Shown here: positions 46,317 through 57,223 of the stretch, piece by piece
Layout: each line of letters begins with the position of its first letter
Position numbering within the stretch: the stretch's first letter is position 1
Source: Fragilaria radians
Lineage: Eukaryota; Bacillariophyta; Fragilariophyceae; Fragilariales; Fragilariaceae
Assembly: GCA_900642245.1 (NCBI GenBank)
Contig: CAAAJI010000038.1
Location: forward strand, 242,287 to 306,286
Reading direction: 5' to 3'
DNA: 64,000 nucleotides
Program-made: the position numbers and the translations under genes
Notes under the pieces: model-generated
The model's input: only the letters and a program-made list of their open reading frames with translations
What the model was told of the DNA's origin: nothing
Databases searched by the model: none

Positions 46317-47592
46317 GAACCTGTCAACTTCGTTATTCGATTCTTCCCATGCACTTGAAGAACAGCGTTGATCCCATTTTTATTTTTTCTCCCTTTGATT
46401 TTTGTCGTGTCATGTTTTTAAAATTGTGAAATTATATAATGATAATTTTGATGTTTCACTGACTGTATTTATACTGTGATTTTTTTCTAGATTTGTGTAT
46501 ATACCCTCTGTTAAAGCTTTCCCTGGTTGTTGCTGCTTGTCTCAATCTCCAAAATGTTCCCATAGCCTTTTGATATCAGTCAATGTATCAGATAATCAAA
46601 ATCTTTCTCAAGGTAGTATGTAACTTAGCATTAAGTTGTGAATGAGTGAATCATCTTTTTCCAGTCAGACTGTATCATGATTACATTTTCAATGTGGGTA
46701 CACGAAGCTGTGAAAATAGAATTAATGATGATGAGTAATTCAATACAATCGCGCTGTTTTTATGAGACTATAGGAAGAAAGCAATTTCATATATCTAAAG
46801 CTGTAAGTTAAATTTGTTTATCTGGCTAACTTATTTTGGATTTTACGTAAGATGTCATCGAGGTGCAGAGATTAAAGTTTAATTTTACAAGGAATTAAAT
46901 GGTGTTAATTAATGTTGAACCTTAATCGAAATGCAAAATGTTGGAGACTAGGGGAAAGGTGAGAAAGTTCATTTCAGAATTTATAAGCATCTTCATTTTC
47001 GATATAGCTGTTATTTTACAATGCAAGAGTAACCAAGTAAACTGTAAGGCAAAAAGAAAGCAGAATCCAAGAAGGCTAAGAGAATTGGGATATTTTCGTC
47101 AATTAACTTTTGCTTTGATTTCTTTATGGATTGCAAAAAGCTGAACAAGACATATAATGGCTTTCAATTTTTGTGTATTGAAGTAACTCATTTTTTCCAT
47201 GGAACTGTGGGGGATTTACTTCGATTTCATAACAAATATTGCTTGTATGCATATCCATGGTTTATGCAAGTGCTTACTATGGATTAATTCTTCAATTTCA
47301 GAAGGGTTGTTGAGAGAAAGTTTCTCAACTTTATGAAATGGAGCACTGTTTAAAAGTAACAAAGTAGGATGAACAGGTCTTTTGCGAATTTCTTCTCCAA
47401 AAATTTCCGTAAGCCAAGTCTATGTATATATAATAATAACGGATTGTCTATAGTGACCAACAAATGCAATTCGATGCCTTACATTTTATCACTTTGACGC
47501 AACCTCCCCGATCGTTTCCATGAAAAATGGTCTTAATCTTGTAACACATAGATTTCCTACTAAACAAGTCCTTAGCTTAGATGATTAGAGTA
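46317..47592. other. Intergenic between convergent genes
   Basis: No credible ORF; the 68-codon ORF at 46938-47144 has no recognisable content. 3' ends of the flanking genes fall here. Confidence 0.4.
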
Positions 47593-49377
47593 CTATATGT
47601 CACTCTCATCCCCTAAATATAGCACATCTTCGATATCCCAGCAAATGCTTTCTTCCATCATTTCGTGACTTAAGAGTCTACTGTCTTCAGGATAAAAACG
47701 GTGTTGTGGGCTATAATGGCGTAAACTACTAACGCTACTCATGTAAAGATCCGAATATCTCTTCAATGAGTGCGCAAATAGAGATGGCTGGTATCTAGCC
47801 CTGAAAACGCTCCCGAAAGGATTTCCCATAAGTCGAGATTCATGGTCACGCCACTTTGACACTAATTTTTCCAGGGAATCCAAAACGGAAATATCTTCAT
47901 CAGTTCTCATCCCCGTACCAAGCTCCACTTGAAGGAGACGCAATGCGTTTAACAATAGTTTAATACTCCTCTGAGAGGCAATCAAATGACTCTGACTTTG
48001 TAGCTCCATCTCGAATCCCACTTCGGGTGTGACAGCTGCCGTTGTCCAGCCAAATTCACGCTTAGCATCGACAAGATCAGCGAACAACGAGTCCCCAACA
48101 TATAATACGCTGCCTCCCGCAAGAGCATCCTTTGATTTATATTGTCCATCACCGGATTCATTATTGTTCCAATTCATGAATCGAGTCAATTCCTTTAAAC
48201 AGCCTTCCGTATATACTCGACCTTTTTCAAAACTGACAACCTCGTCAAATTTAATTCTTCCAGAGGAAAGACACACTTCACGGAATGGGCGATCGGGATT
48301 AGTGTAGAAACTCGGCTTTCCAGCTGAGGTGATAACTGCATCCCAATCATCTCGCCAATCTTCACCAATGACAAACTTCATACCCGCATCCACATACCAA
48401 AACGGCGAGTTCGATACGAAAATGAGACTCTTTTGGGCATTTTTTAAATTCTGTAGAACTTGTTTTAAATAAGGTGTAGGTCGTATGTACTTGGAGGGAT
48501 TTTGTGCGACAAGACGATGAAAGTCGCCGGAAATATGAGTATCACCAATTGCTCTTAAAATATCGTTAACGGCATTCCGAGGACAAAATGGAATATCATT
48601 ATCCTTGAAGAATTGAACAGTATCAGCAATGAGACAGCATTCTGCCATAGAGAACAAGTCATTGAGAGGTTTAATTCGTTGTCTACGTTCCGAGGGTCGA
48701 AGAGCACGTTTTCCTCTGTATTCCTCAAATAGTTTTCTTGATGATACTTTTTCTCGTCCCTCCCACGCGACAGCAACTTTGTGAGTATAGGAAAGGTGAC
48801 AAATCCAACCAGTTTCTTTGTCAACAGCGAGACCGCGAATGCTGAAACTTGGGTCGAACTTCATTTTCGGATTGTCCATTATTTGAAGGGGATACTGACG
48901 ATCCGTCACAAGGCGCTTTAATGCCATGCTATAGATTAAATCTAACAATTCTTCTTTGTAGGTAATGAGTGTATAATCGTAGTCGAATCCGACGATATCA
49001 ATTTTTCCTAAATCAGTATAGGAATTGGCAAAGACTATTTCGTGCCCACCACCTGTCATATCAGACTGTCCCATAGTAGAAGGAGCTGCAAATTCTTGCA
49101 AAAGGGAATGATGGTGCAATCCTCGAAGAGATTTTTCTGTTGCTCGGAGTATAGCTTCCACACCATTATGCGAATGCGATGGAAGACAGAATAGAAATTC
49201 TTTCGACGTTCTTTCTTCATTTCCTTGAAATTCTGCTGCTATCTCGTTGACAATTTCACTTGAAGAAAATGATGTGTGCATCAATATCTTTGTTCGAACC
49301 AACTTTGGTATGACCGAAAATGACAGGGAGCCGCATACCAAAAGAAGTAGAAAAAAAATGAAATATGGGATTACCAT
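47593..49377 (-). CDS. HAD-superfamily 5'-nucleotidase (NT5DC-type) with N-terminal signal segment
   Basis: 594 residues from the ATG at 49377. The N-terminus (MVIPYFIFFLLLLVCGSLSFSVIP) is a strong signal or membrane segment, followed by SLSF|S; the A/S-F pattern recalls plastid-targeting cleavage sites of diatoms, though weakly. HAD motifs: FDYDYTL (131-137, nucleophile D132 and general acid D134), the Ser motif FVSNSPF (about 320) and the acidic motif VLYVGDSLFADLVDAKRE (about 425). The QxxFEEYRGKR-like cap and the IRPTPYL...VLQNLK block fit the cytosolic IMP/GMP-specific and NT5DC2/3 branch. It would dephosphorylate purine nucleoside monophosphates; substrate within the branch is not resolved. 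Single exon, on the strand opposite to the next gene, with a shared 1.3 kb upstream region. Confidence 0.88.
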   Translation of the reverse strand: MVIPYFIFFLLLLVCGSLSFSVIPKLVRTKILMHTSFSSSEIVNEIAAEFQGNEERTSKEFLFCLPSHSHNGVEAILRATEKSLRGLHHHSLLQEFAAPSTMGQSDMTGGGHEIVFANSYTDLGKIDIVGFDYDYTLITYKEELLDLIYSMALKRLVTDRQYPLQIMDNPKMKFDPSFSIRGLAVDKETGWICHLSYTHKVAVAWEGREKVSSRKLFEEYRGKRALRPSERRQRIKPLNDLFSMAECCLIADTVQFFKDNDIPFCPRNAVNDILRAIGDTHISGDFHRLVAQNPSKYIRPTPYLKQVLQNLKNAQKSLIFVSNSPFWYVDAGMKFVIGEDWRDDWDAVITSAGKPSFYTNPDRPFREVCLSSGRIKFDEVVSFEKGRVYTEGCLKELTRFMNWNNNESGDGQYKSKDALAGGSVLYVGDSLFADLVDAKREFGWTTAAVTPEVGFEMELQSQSHLIASQRSIKLLLNALRLLQVELGTGMRTDEDISVLDSLEKLVSKWRDHESRLMGNPFGSVFRARYQPSLFAHSLKRYSDLYMSSVSSLRHYSPQHRFYPEDSRLLSHEMMEESICWDIEDVLYLGDESDI

Positions 49378-50662
49378 CTGAGTACTTTGTGTCTTGTTTT
49401 TCGTTATGATCTTTTCTAATTCAAGCGTTATGGCAGAATATGCAGTGAGAGAGAGAGAAGAAGAAGAAAATTAAATTTCTGGACTCAAAGATAACAAAGA
49501 AATTGGTGAGGAAAGGGAACTTTCCAATCTCTGTAGAAGATTCAATGACCTACCCTTGTTTCGTTTCAAATGTGTGTCGTTAGTGGTGGGATTGTGAATC
49601 TCCATTTGTTCCAGAATTTAGATACTAGTACTTAAATACTGTACTGTATACACGAAACCGAAGAAGTCAATATTCCTATCTCTAAGGGGGATGTTATCCC
49701 TACGATCTCTCTGACGGGAAAAGAAGTTATCCTTCCCGTTGCATCAAGATTGGGGATGGAAAATACATTAAAATATAATGAATGATATAACCCCTGAATG
49801 AATAATTGGTCCACAAGAAAAAAAAGTTGACTGAAAAAGTATTTGACTTCATTCAAAAGGCTAAGTATGTTGCTGAGACCTCATGCCTGCTTTTGAATCA
49901 AAGGGAAATAAAATACCCTACATTGGCTACGATTTGGAGTAAGATTAGCCTTGCTGCTATTCAAAATTGATATCTAAGTTTAATCAAGTAAGGTATACAT
50001 ACACTTTTGAAATGCCATACTTCTACAAACTGTAAATAAATTTCATAACTGTAACTCATGTGCATCCCAACCTCTTGATGTGAACACCTACTAAAAATGT
50101 TCATTGCTAAACATCATATCTTGAACTCTAGTACAGCTTAATCTTTCTCTACATATTTTGAAACTATATAGCTCGACATTTTTTTGAACTCTGTCACACA
50201 AAAATGCATAGCTAGAGGCTTACATACATGAGCGTATCATCCCTTGAAAGTTCTCGAACCTAGCTTATAGGTACTACAAACCTACCTCAAAACTAAGTTG
50301 ATCCAAGGTAGCCAATTGTTTTAATCACAGGAAGTTGTAATGGATGTAATACATTAATAGCATGATGCTGAGAATAAGTTTCTGAAAGTAAATGACGAAC
50401 TTCCGTGAAAAGGCTTTCAACGGGTGGTTACGAATAAGTAATAACTTTCTTTTTACAACATCTAAATTTTTTCGCGAAAAACCGAAGGACTCCTTTAGAT
50501 TTATTATCGTAACTAAACTTTAACAGCACAGGAAAATGTATCAGACTCCTCTAAGTGGCAAGGATTGGTGGTCGTGCTTTCAATTTTCTACTCGCTTTGT
50601 TGTTGGGAAAATACTGCCCGCGCACCTGAGTGAAAAAGTTGCTTCCCAGTTCAGTGTTTGAA
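49378..50662. other. Shared upstream region of two divergent genes
   Basis: Lies between the minus-strand nucleotidase (start 49377) and the plus-strand cyclase-like gene (start 50663), so it must hold both promoters. A GA-rich simple repeat (GAGAGAGAGAGAAGAAGAAG) is at about 49446-49465. Nothing else recognised. Confidence 0.5.
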
Positions 50663-53600
50663 ATGCCCAGTACCACAACCCTTGAATGTTTGTTGGAACG
50701 TAATCCAATAATGTCGATCCATGGTAGCATGGATAATCGTCTTTTGGATGTAATTGCAAAATCTTACAAGCTCGACCTTTTGTCACCCACGTCCAAGGCC
50801 TCAAAAATAGAAGACGTTTTGGAAACGCCGGCTAATGTATTTCCTTTTCGAAGCAATCCAAGTCCATGTGAGCATTCGCAAACAACAAATGTGGATCTAA
50901 ATCACTCAACCATGCCATGGAAAGAAAAATATATTAAATTTTGGAATGCGGATCCATGTGATGAAACTCGAGCTCAATTAATAGATTCTATCGTTCAATC
51001 TAGCAGCTTTCTCCCGACCTTTGTTTTGCAACGAATCTTGGATGAAGTAATTTCCCATCCTTCATTTCCTGAGTATGGTAGCAGCGATGACGAGGAAGTC
51101 ATGTCATTAAGAACAGTCATAAGTGAACTTTCCGATATAGACGACAGAATTTTTGGAAGGAAACCGACTGTTGAGCTTCCCCGTGACATAAATGTGAAAT
51201 CAATTGGTAGAGGAAGTTTATCTGCATCCATCTTATCGTCGGCACAGCAAGTCCTAAATGATCTCTTCACGTTACCTTGCGATGAAGCAGATACATTTAG
51301 CCAGTCAAGTCCATTGACTCAGACTAGTGAAACAAAGATTTCAACGATCAACACACAAATCGATATCAAGGTCGAAAATGGAAGCCTGAATATTTCACCC
51401 AACACGAAGGATACGGGGGGAAATAGAAATGATATACATTTGATGACAGTGAACAACTTAGCATATGACAAACCATGTGATTCGTCATCGTCTCAATCGT
51501 TCGAAAAACTAGTGTCGTTAGCGAATCGTATGCTTTCTTGGAACAGCAAAAACACTAAAGAATTTTCAAAGCAAGAGATTCCATCGCCGAGTTTCCCTTC
51601 TAATGACGAAGCTGAGTATACCTTGTCTTTGAGGGCTTTGGGGATGAATCAAAGCGAATCGATTGAGACATTAGAGCTGGCATACACGAAAGAGACGATT
51701 TATGCTCCTCGTAAAGATCCATTTCCAGATGATCTCGACTTTGAAGAGTGTCTCCCATCGCCTCCCTTTCCTTCCATAAATCAGTCTGAATCGTTCAATT
51801 CATCCTCAAACGATGATAGCTTGGTAATCTATGAGGAAGGCCCCCTCTTTGCCTCGAGACGCAACAGCGCAATTCTTATCATCGAGATTCCCCGCACTTC
51901 AACACGTAAGGGGATGAGTCAAAATCTAGCAATGACAAAATCCTTGCTATCGTTGATAATTAACGAAGCCACCTTACACGGAGGGGATGTTCTCCAATGG
52001 ACAGAAGATACAGTTTATGTCGAATGGACTTCGCTGAATTCAGAAAGAGTTCAAGCTGAAGGTGTGCCATATTTTTCCCCCGCCTCTTGTGGCGAATGTA
52101 CTATTGCTGCAGCACTGTGTGCATCAAAAGTAATATCATTATTCTCCGCTTTACAAAGCAAAAGTCCGAAGAGTACCGAGGGCATCAGCGTTTCAAACAA
52201 TTCGTTTTTATTGGATGTCAAATGTTCCATTGGTGTTGGACATCTAATTTGTCTACACTTATGCACTCACGAGTCACAGCGAGAATATGTTTTTTTCGGC
52301 GAAGCATTATCCGAAGCGATCAAAGCTTCTCGCATGGCTACCGGTGGCCAAGTACTTATGTCAGGACTTGCGCTGAAAGAATTATCAACTGTCTGCACTC
52401 TTCATCATAAGATTGCAAACTTAGGTCATGAGCTGCCCCAAGTCATTGCAGATCGCAGTGGCTTATTTTTCAAAGACATAAATGTAAGAGCTACCGTATC
52501 GTGCACTGGTACGCGTGAATCGTTGTTCCAAGCCTTGAGAAGACTGCCTCTCTTGTCTTTGCAACTTTTTCAAGACACCGTTTCGTCTTACGTGTCCTCA
52601 AGATGTGCCACTTCTATCACTGAGTTGACTAGTGATCCAGAGCAATGTTCTAAGTCAGAAGCCAAACATCTTGACACTCACTATTTACTTAGCATCGCAC
52701 CACAAGTGCCACTTCTTGTGACAGGTGATAACTTGGAAGACGAAAAAAATATAGTGCTCTTGAATGACGTGATGACTTTGGTCCAGCGAGAAGCCAGAAA
52801 GTTTCATGGATCCTTAAGGCAGGTTTTCGTCAACGGAGCAGGGTTGGTGTTTATTGTTTCTTTCCAAAGGCATGATTCTCAAGCATTGAGTACGGGCGCT
52901 CGATTTGCCATCCCAGCTGCAATATCTATTCACAACTGTCTTCTTCAAGAGTTGGCTATTCAAAATAAAATTGGTGCTTCATTCGGAAAAAGTTATTTTG
53001 GTTTAGTATTAGGAGAAGGTCGACAAGGGTTTCTTTTGGCAGGTCCTCCTGTCACATTTTCGCAGATGCTCATGAAAGCAAAGGAGAATCCGGGTATTTT
53101 GGTGGATAATTACGTTCGGAAAATGTCGGAAAAATCTGTTTCATATAATGTAATGTATCTGCTGGATCCAAAAGGTACACCTTCAAGTTTTCCAGTGTTT
53201 GAACCCTTAAGTCCATTGAATCGAAGCTGGGGCTATGTCAGATCCAATTTTGTGGGCCGCAAATTAGAGATATGGCAAATGATGGTTACGGCAAGAGAAG
53301 CATATTGCAACTCCTTGGATCCTCCTAGAGTGATTTATCTTCAGGGCGATCAAAGTTCAGGAAAAAGCAGTACTTTGATTTTGGGTCTTGAGCACATCCG
53401 GCGGACGATGAAGACAAATCAAAGGGAAATTTTAATGATTAGACAGCCGTGTAGATTCAGGGATCGTTTTGTACCTTTTGGTACAATTGCTGGTATGCTA
53501 TGGAAAATTATGACGTACAAGCGTAATGCTATGCAAACAGGACCCATGATCGCAGAGAAGATCGCTCCATCTCCGCTTCAAATAGTGCACCTTGACAAAC

Positions 53601-56059
53601 TACTAAGTGCTCAAATTCATGATACTCCTTCGGATGTTTCTTTCTCCCTTTTCATTGACACTTTAAGACAAATTTGCATAGATATAAATGTTCCAGCCAA
53701 CACGACGAAGCTCACAATTCAGCTATTGACTTTGAATGTGATGGAATCACTCACTAGAAATAAGTTTAAGCAGCCGATTCCTGAGTATTTTCTGGATGAA
53801 ATCGTCACCATCATGTGCCAGATTTTTTCACACTTGACATCAACTTCGAGGTTAAAAATTGTCGCTCTTGATGACAGCAGCAATATCGACAAGTATTCTT
53901 GGATGGTGATTCAAAAGTTGTTCCAATCGGAAAAAAATTTACTGTTTTTGATAACAGGTATTCAAGTTCCATTCTCAAGATCTAAAATTGGAATTTCCCT
54001 TTGGAATAGTTTATGCCAAAATCACACATTGGATCGACGTTTCAATATATTAAGGCTTAGTAAGCTATCTCTTGAGGAGGTGAAGATTCTTACTTTGAAA
54101 ACTATCGGGTTTCCTCATTATATGATGGGCACACCCATTATCGAGGCTTTACTTTTCCAGGCCAACGGCTGCCCAGGAATTATAGACGCTACTCTTGATG
54201 TGACAAAACACTTATCACCTGATCTCATTCAAACTAGTGCCTTTATCGAGGACGATCGTGGCGCTTTCAAAGATTTGGAAAAACTCTTTTCGTTTAGAAT
54301 ATCCTCGCTCCAGTCAAAAGTACTTCAGGTTATCGAAATCATGGCGATTCTTGGATCTTCCTTTCCAATTAAAAAAATTATTTCATTTGTTTCTTTTCTT
54401 TCTCAAGAGAAAGGTGATTTTCGAGACATGATTCAAGCCTTAGAAACCGCGATTGGGACGGGAATTGTTTTTTTATCAAAAGACGTAACAAATGACGAAA
54501 CAAATGATTATTACCACTCCTGTGCAGCAGTTGGACTATGGAGTCCTTCCATTGGTTCAAAAATATCTGCGGAGCAATGTGAGTTAGAGAATTTGACGTG
54601 TAATTTTTCAAATAACATATGGCGTTCCACTGCGTTGCGATTAATGCCAGATTCCAAACTGCGTGACCTTCATAAATCCGCAGCATTATGGTTGCAACAT
54701 TTTGCACAAGAGGAGAAGAGTTCGCTCTTTTCTTGGACATCATTATTTAGTCATTGGAAAGAAAGTAATTGCTATGACGCTGCAACTGATTTAGCCCTAC
54801 GTATCAGCAAAAGTTATGAGCAATTGGGAATGCATGACGTAGCTGCGGATTATCTTCTTGAAACATTGGGGATGTGGTTCGGATCGTCGAAAATTTCCTG
54901 CAAGGAAGATTTTTTCAAGCTTGAGAAACTAGACTTATTCTCGATCCGAGAAGTCGAGTTGCTTTTGCAATTGCTGAATTCACTAGCACGCTTGGATACT
55001 CTTTTGGGACGCAGCAAAGAGAGTATTATGATGTACCATAGAGGACTAAAAGTTATTTGCCATATCCCTACCTCTGAGAATTGGAATCGTGAAATAGGAT
55101 TCCCGATCTTTCTTGGCCTATTTTCAGCGATCGAATGTGGATTGATTCTAGATGACAAAACAAGCTCATTCGAAATGTTTGTTGCAGCCAAATTTGTGCA
55201 AGAAACATCTTTGTTTGGGGATACTATGCATCATGCCCTAGCCCTGGCAATGGAAGCTATGTTATACGCCCGACTTGGTATGTTTGAAAAGGCTGCTTTG
55301 ATTCATTTAACTCTGGTTTCCTTGTATAATCCTAAAAAACACTCGATATATTTATCAAAAATGTATGGCAGTGATCGTGTGGCACAGTGCTTCGGACAAT
55401 CTGTTGAGTGGTACTTGCAGTTAGAAGAACCAGATGGAGCATTAGAAGTTTGTCTTTTCGTTCAGAAATGCCTTTTGCCCATAATGGATCGACGGGATAT
55501 TCAGAATACCATGTTAACAATTTACCCAATTATCTGGGTTTTAAAAGAGCATGGGCATGAAATGGACGCAAGGCAAATTTTTGAAATTTATATTCTTAAT
55601 GCAATACCTGAAGGTGGAAAAGATAATTCATTTAATGCTTTTCAACCAATTTTCAAGCCAATTCAGATGTTACTTGACTTATCATCTGGACTCGTTGCAG
55701 AATCAGATCGTCAAACTATCGTGGATTGGGTATTGAATGAAGAAATAACGAGATTTTCATTACCTATAGACTGTATGTTAGGTCGAGTGGCAAGGCCCCC
55801 AAGCAGTATTCTGGCTGAGATCTGCTTGTTACTTGCTACTGAACATTCGATATTCGCTGAGGTATCAAAGCTCGTTCGAATCGGGTTTTCATTATTGTTG
55901 GAGATGTTGTTGCTGGCCAAAGAAAATCAAATGTATATCGCCAAAAGTAAGGTGCTTCCATTACTTCAGCGGTTGAAGGACTTGGCTGCTCGCTTGGGAA
56001 TTGAAATCCCTATATCATTTGAACTCGATGCATCGATTTGTTCACGAGAGGGTAGATGA
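50663..56059 (+). CDS. Soluble-adenylyl-cyclase-like protein (two cyclase-fold domains, ATPase, solenoid)
   Basis: 1798 residues from the first in-frame ATG (50663, MPSTTTLECLL). A polar N-terminal region of about 400 residues precedes a class III cyclase-fold domain C1 (about 400-575: ILIIEIPRT, GGDVLQWTEDTVYVEW, SIGVGHLICLHL, GEALSEAIKASRMATGGQVLMSG), and a second domain C2 (about 695-820: NDVMTLVQREARKFHGSLRQVFVNGAGLVFIVSF, KIGASFGKSYFGLVLGEGRQGFLLAGPPVTFSQML). Then FVGRKLEIW opens an ATPase module with P-loop GDQSSGKSS (895-903) and a LKIVALDDSS Walker-B-like strand; the rest is an alpha-solenoid of TPR-like units. This order is that of ADCY10/soluble adenylyl cyclase. In C1 the second metal Asp is present (D449) but the first position reads Glu (E408, in LIIEI). 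No membrane segment. It is either an active cyclase or a signalling ATPase with inactive cyclase domains. Single exon. Confidence 0.88.
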   Translation: MPSTTTLECLLERNPIMSIHGSMDNRLLDVIAKSYKLDLLSPTSKASKIEDVLETPANVFPFRSNPSPCEHSQTTNVDLNHSTMPWKEKYIKFWNADPCDETRAQLIDSIVQSSSFLPTFVLQRILDEVISHPSFPEYGSSDDEEVMSLRTVISELSDIDDRIFGRKPTVELPRDINVKSIGRGSLSASILSSAQQVLNDLFTLPCDEADTFSQSSPLTQTSETKISTINTQIDIKVENGSLNISPNTKDTGGNRNDIHLMTVNNLAYDKPCDSSSSQSFEKLVSLANRMLSWNSKNTKEFSKQEIPSPSFPSNDEAEYTLSLRALGMNQSESIETLELAYTKETIYAPRKDPFPDDLDFEECLPSPPFPSINQSESFNSSSNDDSLVIYEEGPLFASRRNSAILIIEIPRTSTRKGMSQNLAMTKSLLSLIINEATLHGGDVLQWTEDTVYVEWTSLNSERVQAEGVPYFSPASCGECTIAAALCASKVISLFSALQSKSPKSTEGISVSNNSFLLDVKCSIGVGHLICLHLCTHESQREYVFFGEALSEAIKASRMATGGQVLMSGLALKELSTVCTLHHKIANLGHELPQVIADRSGLFFKDINVRATVSCTGTRESLFQALRRLPLLSLQLFQDTVSSYVSSRCATSITELTSDPEQCSKSEAKHLDTHYLLSIAPQVPLLVTGDNLEDEKNIVLLNDVMTLVQREARKFHGSLRQVFVNGAGLVFIVSFQRHDSQALSTGARFAIPAAISIHNCLLQELAIQNKIGASFGKSYFGLVLGEGRQGFLLAGPPVTFSQMLMKAKENPGILVDNYVRKMSEKSVSYNVMYLLDPKGTPSSFPVFEPLSPLNRSWGYVRSNFVGRKLEIWQMMVTAREAYCNSLDPPRVIYLQGDQSSGKSSTLILGLEHIRRTMKTNQREILMIRQPCRFRDRFVPFGTIAGMLWKIMTYKRNAMQTGPMIAEKIAPSPLQIVHLDKLLSAQIHDTPSDVSFSLFIDTLRQICIDINVPANTTKLTIQLLTLNVMESLTRNKFKQPIPEYFLDEIVTIMCQIFSHLTSTSRLKIVALDDSSNIDKYSWMVIQKLFQSEKNLLFLITGIQVPFSRSKIGISLWNSLCQNHTLDRRFNILRLSKLSLEEVKILTLKTIGFPHYMMGTPIIEALLFQANGCPGIIDATLDVTKHLSPDLIQTSAFIEDDRGAFKDLEKLFSFRISSLQSKVLQVIEIMAILGSSFPIKKIISFVSFLSQEKGDFRDMIQALETAIGTGIVFLSKDVTNDETNDYYHSCAAVGLWSPSIGSKISAEQCELENLTCNFSNNIWRSTALRLMPDSKLRDLHKSAALWLQHFAQEEKSSLFSWTSLFSHWKESNCYDAATDLALRISKSYEQLGMHDVAADYLLETLGMWFGSSKISCKEDFFKLEKLDLFSIREVELLLQLLNSLARLDTLLGRSKESIMMYHRGLKVICHIPTSENWNREIGFPIFLGLFSAIECGLILDDKTSSFEMFVAAKFVQETSLFGDTMHHALALAMEAMLYARLGMFEKAALIHLTLVSLYNPKKHSIYLSKMYGSDRVAQCFGQSVEWYLQLEEPDGALEVCLFVQKCLLPIMDRRDIQNTMLTIYPIIWVLKEHGHEMDARQIFEIYILNAIPEGGKDNSFNAFQPIFKPIQMLLDLSSGLVAESDRQTIVDWVLNEEITRFSLPIDCMLGRVARPPSSILAEICLLLATEHSIFAEVSKLVRIGFSLLLEMLLLAKENQMYIAKSKVLPLLQRLKDLAARLGIEIPISFELDASICSREGR

Positions 56060-56507
56060 TTGACATCACTGTAGATTTAATTCATTGAATGCCTTTATGC
56101 TATTTTAAACAATTTGACTAAGTTATGCTTGTTATGTATCTGTACCTTTAGTTTCGTGACTTCCAAACTAGGAAGGTATATGGTGGGAGGTTAAGGTGAA
56201 AAGCGAAACTGAATCGTGAAAGCATTGCATTTCTCAATGGATTCCATAGAAAGCTGAAGTGAGAAATTTTGAATTAAATTGAAGCTTAATGTCGGAAGTA
56301 AGAACAACATCTCTCGTACGAGAACTTGTAACAGCATTGAGTATTGAAACTGGGCTCCCACTTGTCCATTGACATTGATAGATATGAAGGGGGCATTAGA
56401 TGATCTACGGCTTACAAAAGAATTTGGAAAGGCTTTAACTAAGGCAAGAAAGTATCATGAAAAATCTGGGGTGGGAGATAACTCTACCTAAGTATGTAGG
56501 CTTGAAA
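56060..56507. other. Intergenic between convergent genes
   Basis: About 450 bp between the cyclase-like gene and GAR1, holding their 3' ends. Nothing else seen. Confidence 0.4.
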
Positions 56508-57223
56508 TCAGAACCTTCCTCTTCCTCCTCCGCGTCCACCACTGAAGCTCCTACCCCCACCACTTCCACCTCGTCCACCACTAAAGCTTCGACCTCCTCC
56601 TCCTCTACCACCACCACCAAAGGATCTTCCACCACCTCGTCCACCTCCACCACCAAACGACCTACCTCGTCCTCCTCCAGGACCACTACCTCCTCGTCCT
56701 CCACGCCCTCCGGCACTACCACGACCGCCCCCTGTAAAGATGAATGAAAAAAGTTAGAAAATACAGTTTGAATGAAACGGAAAACGGCATGAAGACATAA
56801 TCGAATGCTCTGATTTAGAACCAAATTTTACTTACCTGGCTTTGATGGATTTGTAAAGCGTGCAAGTGGCAGCAATTTATCTGTGGCAATGTACACTAAA
56901 TCATTCGGTTGAAAGGATTTGGCCACAACTCCCGGGTCCATTTTGACAGTGAAAAAGACCTCGTTTATCTTCCCAAGAATTTCATCGACTTTCCCAATCT
57001 TTTTTTTGTTTTCAAGATAAAGACCCGCATTGAAATAGGGAACTTGATCCGGCAAACTGGAACGAACCAACAGCTCGGATTCACAATCGTGAACTACTTT
57101 TCCAGCCTCGACAATTTCTTGTGGTGGTCCTTCCTCGCGAGAAAATCCACCCCGACCTCGTCCAGGACTGAAACTACTACCTCTACCTCCGCCACCTCTT
57201 CCGCTTCGTATCGGTGCCCTCAT
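56508..57223 (-). CDS. GAR1: GAR1, H/ACA snoRNP core protein, two exons
   Basis: Exon 1 57223-56836, exon 2 56731-56508, intron 104 nt (CCAG/GTAAGT ... TTTACAG/GGGG, phase 1). 203 residues. GAR1 binds Cbf5/dyskerin in H/ACA ribonucleoproteins that pseudouridylate rRNA and snRNA. The N-terminus is Gly/Arg-rich (RSGRGGGGRGS...GRGRGGF), the core is the GAR1/NAF1 domain (ELLVRSSLPDQVPYFNAGLYLENKKKIGKVDEILGKINEVFFTVKM), and the C-terminus (all in exon 2) is a second long GAR region with RSFGGGGRGGG repeats ending GRF. The start is the first ATG of the frame; the upstream 32 codons open only from TTG. The plus strand across exon 2 shows an apparent Ser/Thr-rich ORF, which is the antisense of the GAR repeats. 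Confidence 0.95.

Noticed and set aside
56457..56747. Ser/Thr-rich plus-strand ORF (96 codons)
   Set aside because: It is the antisense of the Gly/Arg repeats in exon 2 of GAR1.
56435..56824. 129-codon minus-strand ORF rich in Val/Glu
   Set aside because: It overlaps GAR1 exon 2 in the wrong frame; the repeats are open in several frames. The GAR1 splice gives the credible protein.
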